Origin: Tigriopus japonicus
Taxonomy: Eukaryota; Arthropoda; Copepoda; Harpacticoida; Harpacticidae
Length of the DNA: 64,000 nt
Assembly: GCA_010645155.1 (NCBI GenBank)
Contig: CM021318.1
Coordinates: 4,913,463 to 4,977,462 of the forward strand
Direction: 5' to 3'
Shown here: positions 57,101 to 64,000 of the stretch, piece by piece
Layout of the letters: every line of letters starts with the position of its first letter
Position numbering within the stretch: the stretch's first letter is position 1
The notes under the pieces: generated by a model
The model's database searches: none
What the model saw: only the letters and a program-made list of their open reading frames with translations
Told to the model about the DNA's origin: nothing
Program-made: the position numbers and the translations under genes

Positions 57101-60100
57101 TAGCTCAGGGTCACCCATGAGCATGATGATGAGGCCGATGATGATGATGATGATGATCGCCATCTGACAAGGCAACAAACGCCATTGGCTTCCTTGTTGC
57201 CCCGAAAAGTCCCGTTGTTTGTCGGGGCTCAAGCCGAAAGGAGCCATGGCCAAGGAACTAACTGGCTTGCGTCTTCATGAGTGCCTCGTCGGCCCATTAG
57301 AGGAGCTCGAGACTTCTTTTTTGTTCTCGTGTCCTAGGCATGTAGAGATTTAGCGTCCAACAACAAGCCAGAGGTTAGCAGAAGAAGAAGAAATAGAGGA
57401 GGAATGAGGAGGATCGAGATTAAAATGAATTTTTGATTGTAGCGCCAGAAATGCAAGTTCAAGGATCCCACTTTGTTATGATATGTCTTACTCTTGAAAT
57501 TTGCCAAATTGTTATGAAAATCGATACTCCTATGTATCCTCATAGATAATCCACCGATGATGAATTTTTGGCGTTCCTCTCACCATCACCTTCGGCACCT
57601 TGCACTTCTCTTCGAAATGTTGCAATTCGGTTGGTGGGAACTGTACCTCACAGAGTGATTGTATGAGTTTGTCCCTCCAAGACATGATGACATCTAAAAG
57701 AAATCTGTGTGCTATTTCCTCCCATCATGTTTCCCCCTTCTTTCCTTGATCGACCATGATATATCTGTGTGTGGGTGTGCAAAATCCGTTTTTCATTTGA
57801 AAGCTGATCAAGGCCATTAAAATGGCGCTCGTGCAATTTTACTAATCACTGCAGCGTGACTCGATTTTTTACCCTATAAACTAAAAAGAATGACGTGCGT
57901 TATATAACACCGTTTAGTGATGATGTATCTCTTAATATGAAAAAATAAAAATGCCGACGGTTGGTGACATGTTCTCATATCCTAATCCACCATTTCAGGC
58001 CGAGGGTGAGGTCGCTGCCTTGAACAGACGCATCCAACTCCTTGAAGAGGACTTGGAACGCTCTGAAGAACGTCTCGCCACCGCCACCCAAAAGCTCGCT
58101 GAGGCCTCCCATGCCGCCGACGAATCCGAACGGTAAGATCAATAGTTTCCTAATCCGACATGAATGGGTCCGAACGTCTCCCTGGAATTGGAATTCGGAC
58201 ATGATTTGGTTGACAGACGGTCTTTATGAATATGCTCGCTCTCGACCAAATTTTGTTGAGCTCAGTTCTTTGGAAGATGTTCATGACCTCGTCAGAATTT
58301 TCAGTCAAAATCGCGGTGTTTAGATGCCGTGTCTAGCAGCAATATCAAGTTCGCAGAAAGCCAAAGCCAAGTTCCTTTTTTTACCTTTTTCCCTTTGATT
58401 TGAAACTCTTACATCCCGTTAACCCGCAAACTAGTTTGATTATATGCACTAATTTGTTGCCGTTGTTGTTGATTTTTTTCTGACATGTGTTCCTTGTGTT
58501 TATCGACAATTTATCAACACTCGATGCTTCGACTCATTTTGATTTGCTCATCCATTCATTCAGGATACGTAAGGCCCTTGAAAATAAAGCTAACATGGAA
58601 GATGATAAATCCGCTCTATTGGAAACACAATTGGCTCAAGCCAAGCAGATTGCAGAGGAAGCAGACAAGAAATACGAAGAGGTAACTCTTGGCTCAAGAT
58701 GTCAAGCCATCAAGCACTTTTTCTCGTCCTTTATCTTTACTCTTTCAATGGTTCGGGTCTTTCTTATCCTATCAAATTCTTTCTCACTTTGGAACTCGTT
58801 CGAAACGGTTCTTTCGCCCTCTGCTGTTCTGTCAACTTTGATTTTCATTCATTATTTGTCCGTATATTCATTTATTTCCCGACGAAACTAGTAGGGTGGG
58901 GCTGTGGTGAATATGTCGGACCTAATTCCGCAAAATCGCCCACACCCATGTCCAGAATAGCAACTCCTTCATTTGCCACAAACCATCGACAGGGCTAACT
59001 GGCAAGGCACTGTTCTACATAGATGAACTAATCAGTCAATGCTTTGTTGCTTACGTTTTGAAATGGAAGTCAAACATAATATAGGGTTGAACAAGATGAA
59101 TGCGCCGCTGTTTCATTCAGACCTTTCATAAAGCTCTATGAACATGGCCATTGGTTGCTTAAAAGTTCAAAACCCTCTCTCTTTACAAGTTCAGAAGGTA
59201 GTCGTGTGTTACTTTGAAGGCTCAGCAAGCTTGTGAAAAATTTACGTGACTTGACAAAATTCCGGCGTCGCCCTGGTTTTATGACATCTCGATTCTCGAG
59301 CTGGTGAATTTCCGAATCCATCATGCCTCAATGAGTTTGTATTTGTGTCCTTGTGGATGTAAATCCAGTGAGTGAGTGGAAGTGTTTTTTTTTGTCTCAC
59401 TCCCATCCATGGATGGACTTACTTGAATGCTGTGTGCGTGAGCGAGTGAGTGAGTGGATGGATGGCTCTTTTTAGGGAGGCCACGAATTCAGCGAGTGAT
59501 TTTGGATTGCATGAGGGATATTTTAGGGAGGGGTTGTTCAAAGGTTATTCGCATCGAGCTTTATGATTGCTAATCCAGAGCCTAATTATCGCGCCATGCC
59601 AAATTGTTTGGATTTATTTAAGTGTGTTTTATGTTTGACTTGGTTTATTCACATTTTTTTCACCTAACCCAAAACTGGCTCACACAGTTTGCTTAATTCT
59701 TTGAAAGGAACTTGACAGTGTTTTGAAACTATGAATTAGTCAAGTGGCAGATTGGCATTTGAATTGAAGTAGGCCTTAAAAGGATTAACGGGGATCCTCA
59801 TTGTTCTCTTGGATGTCTGTCACTACAGTATGCGCAAGGTGTTGGAGAACCGCAGCTTGTCCGATGAGGAGCGAATGGAAGCCTTGGAGAACCAACTCAA
59901 AGAAGCCAGATTCCTCGCTGAGGAGGCTGACCGCAAATACGATGAGGTTCGCACAAGCTTGGATGTTGAAACCACCCTTTAGACCCCTGAAACTAGTTTA
60001 GGAACTCCTTGTCATGTGTTGTCCATCTCAAAGCATGCTTGCTTCTCTGTTCTTGTCTTTCAACCTCCATCCTTTCTCATTTTCTTACTACTTTCTCTCC

Positions 60101-63100
60101 CTTTGTTGTTTCAACTTACTTGGGACATCCCCTAATAAATACTCGATCAAAAAGCAGTGCTAATTATATCATTGATAATCGCTAGGTTGCTCGTAAATTG
60201 GCCATGGTTGAGGCTGATTTGGAGCGCGCTGAGGAACGCGCCGAGACCGGAGAGTCCAAGATTGTGGAGCTCGAGGAGGAGTTGCGAGTTGTCGGCAATA
60301 ACCTCAAGTCTTTGGAAGTGTCCGAGGAGAAGGTAAGAAAACCTGCCCGTTGTTTGAAATGCAAATGAGAAATGAGGCAACCTCATTGAGGGTTTATGAG
60401 TTCATATAGCTGAGGGAATAAGCCTCTTTGTTTTGTTTTCTCATTGGAGAAAGTTATTAGACGTCAAAAAGCGAAATCTTGGTTTCGTTCCTTGGGGGGG
60501 ATTAGTCGTTTTGAGGAAGACTATCAAAAATCAAGTTCATTTAGAAGGATTGGCCATTTGGCAGAGACCACTCTCATTTAATGGAGCAAAAATTTCGCTG
60601 AGTGGAGACATCATCCCTTAGCTTTGGCGAGATTGACGTATTCAAAAGTGAAATGTCTCCGATTATGACAAGATAGCCCACCTAGTCTGTCCTTGTCGTC
60701 ATTGCTCTTTTCTTTTTCGTCGTCAGTGGTAAACTGATGGATTGTTTCGCATTTTGGAGTGTTCTTCTGTGCAACTCCAATAGGATGGCAATTATTATAC
60801 AGCTTCGTCGTCATTGCTTGTGGCATTGTCTTCAAGACAAAAGTGAAACAACGCCGTAAATGAGGCAGGGGGAAAACGAAATGCAAGTTTCTTTTCCCAC
60901 TGGCCAACCAACAAGCAACTTTGCAGGCTAGCTTTCCTCCTAGCAAGCATTGATTTGTTCACCATTGAAAATAGACCCTGACGAGAAAAGTTTCAAATTC
61001 TCAATTTCTTTAACCCAACCAGGCCAACCAGAGGGAAGAATCGTACAAAGAACAAATTAAGACCCTGACCACTAAGCTGAAGCAGGTTCGAAATCAGAGT
61101 GAACCCAAAACCCTGTGCTCCCTGAACAACCCTTTACTTACTAACTCATGTTTTATTTGATTGAGAGTTCATTTTTGTGTCAAAAACACTTAATATGATG
61201 TCCCTTCTTACCAATGATGCGTTAGTCAGAACGTTTGCATCAGATCAGGAATTGCTAGGATGATTTAACATTGTTCTGTGCCTTGAAACTAATGTTTGCG
61301 TGATTATTTTTTCCCTTTCTGTGCTAACCCAACCTTATAGGCTTCCCAAAAGGAGGAGACCTATTCTGAGCAAGTGAGGATTTTGGCCGCCAAACACAAA
61401 GAGGTAAGTAGATCCTCTTAACAACAATTAATGAAGATTTTTGGTTTTGAACGATGTGATTAATAGGGCTGATTCTCGAGAATTCTCGCTCGAGAATTCT
61501 CGAGAATTTCTCGAAAAAATCGAGGATCGAAAATTCTCGAGAATTTTTCCGAATTCTCGAGAATTTTCGAGAATTTTTTATTAGATTACTCTAGGTCATA
61601 TTTTGGAATTGATGGCAAAACTGTTTCATTCAAAATAAAAGTTTCAAGTAAAAGAACAATAGGAGCCATGAGCAATGTTTGAAACTTTGTAAACATCTTT
61701 ATGGTACATTCGAACAAGAAAATTACTCGTGAACCAGCCCAAACAAAATCTTCTCTGTCCAGATTCGAGGCAAGATTCTGTGTCTGATTTTTTTCGAGAT
61801 TCTAATGGCTGTGGTGGTGTGTACAAGAAACACCGGTTTTGAAAATTACAACTGACCAAAAATGCGAAAATGTCCGAAGTTTTAACAATGTCAGTAGAAC
61901 GTTTCAGAAGTGTCAGCAATGAAATTTCAGATATTATTGTCCGTGAGATCCAATCATTGTTTTTCACACTCATGTTCATATTGATTTTGGTATAAACTTC
62001 AAAAAAACAATTTCAAGTGCTTTGGAAGCTTTGAATGTACATTTTTTTCGCTATTTTCACTTTTTCTCAAATTCTCGAGAATTCTCGAGAATTTTTCTCG
62101 AATTCTCGAGAAATTCTCATTCTCGAGAATTGAAATGTTCGAGAAAATCGTCAGCCCTAGTGATTAACCGGGTTCAAATGTATTCCGAGAGATAGCAATG
62201 ATCTCCCTGATTTTTTCAGGCTGAGGCTCGTGCTGAATTCGCCGAAAGATCTGTCCAGAAGTTGCAGAAGGAGGTTGACCGACTTGAGGGTAAGATCCAA
62301 GTTTCTTTCATCACCAGATTTGATACAATAACCGTGTTTTAAGAGAGAAAGTAATTATTGCCCCAGCTAACATCAAACCTTTGTATCCTCATGCAGAAAT
62401 TCTAAATGATGAAAGACGGTAAATCCCTCGATCCCTCGTGATTGTTGTTCTCCTCTTGCCTTGTTAAACCGTATTTAAAAGCTTTTATTGTCATTATCCC
62501 CTTGATTCTTGATTGCATGATCGAATCTTTTGTTCCTCCCCCCTTTATTTAGATCCCTAAGTAGTTCTAGAGTAATTAAGTGGAAACCTTTCCGTATTTT
62601 TGCTTTGATTGTTGGATTTGATTTGCTGGCATGCGTTTTGTATGGTTGTGTGTGACCCTTTTAATTGCAGATGATCTCCGCTCTGAGCAGGACCGTAATA
62701 AAATGCTTCAAGAGGACATGGAAGCCACGCTCCACGACATTCAAAACATGTAATAAAACATAAAAACAACACCACTTCTACTACTACTACCAACCAAAAA
62801 CGCACCATCCTATCACTAACCTTGGAAGCCTGAAACACTTTTTATGGGTTTGTTCAATAAACTAGTACTTTCAATGAATGGGGGCTAATCATGGATATGC
62901 ACAACTTGGAACAATCTGATGCTTATTTGTCTCTTGCTCTTCCTTGTCTGTAAAACCATGGATCAAGTACCATTTCGCCAAAGTTTAGCTGTTTGCCATA
63001 ACCATACCACTTTTCTAATTACTTCATCACGTAATTGTTCCGATTGTCCAAAGTAAAAAGATAGCATCACTCCTAACACTTCAGTTCGGGCTAAGTGTTT

Positions 63101-63950
63101 CAAGTTTCAGTTTTTTTGCGAGTTCCTCTTGTTTTGTGATTGTTCAACCCTTAATCCTAGAAATGCCTGAGACGCTCCTCTGGTCTTTCTGTTTTGCCCA
63201 CATCACTTGAGCAGCTTGTGCCACAAAAAATTGCACCGACACCATCTTTGTTAACTGATTTTTTTCGAGTTCCCGTTTTCGATTTGCGACTCTTCAACAA
63301 GCTGCCTGGTGTTGCTGTTACAATTTTTTCTATCTTTCCTTGTCTCATGGCTCATGAGTAAATATATAAGGAAACTGTCATCTGGCAAAACAGTCTGAGC
63401 TGAGAAAAAGCTTGCATCAAAATTCTCCTACCCAAAACAAACCATCCAACTGTGCTTGTACAACTGCACATGTGTTTCATGTTCTAATCGTGTTCATTTT
63501 CTGACTAATGCGATATTTATGCGTACGTAAAATGATGATGCTCCGACCTTGTCTTTGAAAAACAAAGCTTGGCTTGGTCTGAGTTTGGACTCAATGATAC
63601 TTTGGGGAAACAAACAAGCGATAATGTGCAGCTCAGGTGGATAGAATTTGGGTCTAGAATTGATTATGCAGCTTCTTTCTTGGGCTCAGACTGGGTTGCC
63701 ATTTGCCGGTGGTCCTTCTATGGGCCTGTCCTCTTCCTGCTCCTTCTCCTCCTCTTCCTTCTCCTGCGTCCTTATCATCTTCTTTTTGCTCCTCTGTTCC
63801 TTCTCTCCGCTGAATTCGAACCTCAAACCGGCAAATGACAATGTGTCTCTTTGTTCTCCGTTTTCAGATGAACTGGTCCACGAGAAGGAGAAATTCAAGG
63901 CCATCTCTGATGAGCTTGATCAGACCTTTGCTGAAATGTCTGGATACTAA
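51148..63950 (+). CDS. Tm: Tropomyosin, multi-isoform muscle/cytoskeletal gene
   Basis: Long isoform CDS: 51148..51261, exon 2a or 2b, 57999..58132, exon 4a or 4b, 60186..60332, exon 6a or 6b, 62220..62289, then a C-terminal exon. Exon lengths of 114, 126, 134, 118, 147, 63, 70 and 83 total 855 bases, giving exactly 284 aa, the canonical muscle length. The product opens [20 protein letters not shown] and one form ends [10 protein letters not shown]. The whole protein is an unbroken heptad coiled coil that lies along actin and regulates myosin access with troponin. The 147-base exon equals the usual 71+76 pair fused. A second first exon at 56149 makes a 251-aa cytoskeletal-type form. Residues 39-80, 126-164, 214-234 and 258-284 are each chosen from alternatives. 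An ATG after CAGACATC with an acceptor 32 bases upstream supports the start. Confidence 0.98.
51704..52056 (+). other. Tropomyosin mutually exclusive exons 2a and 2b
   Basis: Exon 2a (51704-51829) begins [19 protein letters not shown]; exon 2b (51931-52056) begins [19 protein letters not shown]. Both are 126 bases, phase 0, and end EKEKALQN before GTGAGT or GTATGT. Only 101 bases separate them. The acceptor of 2b (GGGACTTGAAG) is poor in pyrimidines, so its use is probably regulated. Being interchangeable and in frame, they are expected to be mutually exclusive; inclusion of both would also stay in frame. Confidence 0.93.
52057..56148. other. Large tropomyosin intron and internal promoter
   Basis: About 4 kb with no coding exon. 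Near the downstream end, a CGGT tetranucleotide run (about 55845-55880) and GC-richer DNA precede exon 1b and probably form the promoter of the short isoforms. A 16-bp inverted match (AGCCCAATGAGGCCCT at about 54753 and its complement at about 55588) is unexplained. Confidence 0.5.
56149..56289 (+). other. Tropomyosin alternative first coding exon 1b
   Basis: ATG after ATCGCCAAG opens [20 protein letters not shown] and continues for 47 codons of coiled coil to QRREE, then a GTGAGTC donor in phase 0, matching exon 3. It replaces exons 1a and 2, giving a protein about 33 residues shorter (251 aa). That is the size of non-muscle tropomyosins made from internal promoters in animals. It lies downstream of exons 2a/2b, so it must use its own promoter. 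Confidence 0.92.
56290..57998. other. Tropomyosin intron with simple repeats
   Basis: No exon is seen. GTGAGTGAGTGA repeats at about 56964-56990 and GATGAT repeats at about 57122-57160 lie here; both can mimic donors or create open frames on the minus strand. Confidence 0.5.
58564..59946 (+). other. Tropomyosin mutually exclusive exons 4a and 4b
   Basis: Exon 4a (58564-58681) codes [20 protein letters not shown] and ends EEADKKYEE. Exon 4b (59829-59946) codes [20 protein letters not shown] and ends EEADRKYDE. Both are 118 bases and complete the CG-split Arg codon from exon 3. The donor of 4b is GTTCGC, weaker than the GTAACT of 4a. Skipping or including both would shift frame, so they are strictly mutually exclusive. 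4b is the form familiar from arthropod muscle tropomyosin. Confidence 0.95.
61023..61403 (+). other. Tropomyosin alternative exons 6a and 6b
   Basis: Exon 6a (61023-61085) codes [20 protein letters not shown] plus Q; exon 6b (61341-61403) codes [20 protein letters not shown] plus E. Both are 63 bases and phase 0. 6a has a GTTCGA donor and 6b a strong GTAAGT. This corresponds to the alternatively spliced exon 6 of vertebrate tropomyosins. Confidence 0.94.
61464..62159. mobile_element. hAT-type element in tropomyosin intron, 8-bp TSD (696 bp)
   Basis: GTGATTAA at 61456-61463 is repeated exactly at 62160-62167. The left end starts TAGGGCTGA and the right ends TCAGCCCTA. Both ends are packed with TTCTCGAGAA palindromes (at least ten), so the subterminal DNA is highly self-complementary. 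A 111-codon minus-strand frame (61644-61979) shows no transposase motif. The right end lies only 60 bases before the exon 7 acceptor. Confidence 0.92.
62397..62422 (+). other. Possible tropomyosin short C-terminal exon 8a or microexon
   Basis: After a CCTCATGCAG acceptor, reading on from exon 7 gives EILNDERR then TAA. As a terminal exon this would truncate the coiled coil by 19 residues. Alternatively ACG followed by GTAAAT is a donor, making a 22-base microexon. Joined to 8b or 8c it hits TGA at once. Joined to a good acceptor at 62552 it stays open for about 35 codons with a hydrophobic end. Which, if any, is used is unknown. Confidence 0.35.
62671..62753 (+). other. Tropomyosin C-terminal exon 8b
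   Basis: The acceptor TTTTAATTGCAG is followed by [20 protein letters not shown] and HDIQNM, then TAA. Its 83 bases of coding equal exon 8c, so protein length is unchanged. The tail differs from the troponin-binding muscle-type end, which suggests a cytoskeletal or tissue-specific isoform. CAATAAA at 62855-62861 is a ready poly(A) signal. Confidence 0.93.
62754..63867. other. 3' UTR of exon 8b isoform and last intron
   Basis: It contains a TACTACTAC run in the exon 8b 3' UTR, the AATAAA at 62856-62861, and no further exon. Confidence 0.5.
63868..63950 (+). other. Tropomyosin C-terminal exon 8c (muscle type)
   Basis: After TTCTCCGTTTTCAG it codes [20 protein letters not shown] and AEMSGY, then TAA. 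The [10 protein letters not shown]...GY ending is the standard arthropod muscle tropomyosin C-terminus, which overlaps the next dimer head-to-tail and binds troponin T. The 3' UTR starts with CTA repeats and runs off the window. Confidence 0.96.
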
Positions 63951-64000
63951 AAAAGCCAGTCCATTCGATCCTATCTACTACTACTACTACTACTTCTACA

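Noticed and set aside
1..64000. CRISPR arrays, operons, ribosome binding sites or prokaryotic systems
   Set aside because: The window is intron-bearing animal DNA; the only regular arrays are a minisatellite and transposon subterminal repeats.

Overview
The window is arthropod nuclear DNA, most likely from a crustacean, and I infer a copepod. Genes have spliceosomal GT-AG introns and AATAAA signals. One gene is an arthropod-style tropomyosin with paired alternative exons, and another is an NR2E-type nuclear receptor whose P-box matches the arthropod NR2E6 class. The species assignment is inference; no single sequence proves it.

Layout: 1-9.6 kb is gene-poor and holds an 860-base assembly gap, a degenerate LINE remnant and a 250-bp inverted repeat pair. 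9.7-12.0 kb is a secreted, mucin-like, WKP-repeat protein with a very recent in-frame duplication. 13.2-14.4 kb holds two mariner-type MITEs. 17.1-19.4 kb is a six-exon NR2E6-like nuclear receptor. 20.6-21.5 kb is a hAT-type element with a second hAT-type element nested inside it. 24.0-25.4 kb is HMG-CoA synthase, the mevalonate-pathway enzyme, with an uninterrupted coding region. 25.9-26.3 kb is a minisatellite whose unit is the terminal sequence of the upstream hAT element. 28.3-29.8 kb is a 1.42-kb foldback-like element with an 8-bp target duplication. 31.3-32.4 kb (minus strand) is ribosomal protein L15 with a TOP 5' end. 33.3-37.2 kb is a Patched-domain/RND transporter-like membrane protein. 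38.4-39.5 kb is a secreted kelch-repeat protein. 40.5-42.2 kb holds two more foldback/hAT-like elements. 42.9-44.2 kb (minus strand) is a membrane-anchored short-chain dehydrogenase. 44.9-46.8 kb is a decayed LINE of the same family as the 7.6-8.5 kb remnant. 51.1-63.95 kb is the tropomyosin gene, with two first coding exons, duplicated exons 2, 4 and 6, and at least two alternative C-terminal exons.

The genes are unrelated single loci rather than an operon or cluster. Several begin with a tiny coding exon (3, 4, 12 or 19 bases), so their true N-termini only appear after splicing. I reconstructed those starts from phase-consistent splice sites.

The most distinctive signal is the transposon landscape. 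Four elements have exact 8-bp direct duplications and TAG-starting terminal inverted repeats, and a fifth has an imperfect duplication. Four of the five duplications fit the hAT target consensus nTnnnnAn. A tandem array appears to have grown out of one family's terminus. A separate foldback element is built from repeated AGGTCA/TGACCT motifs.
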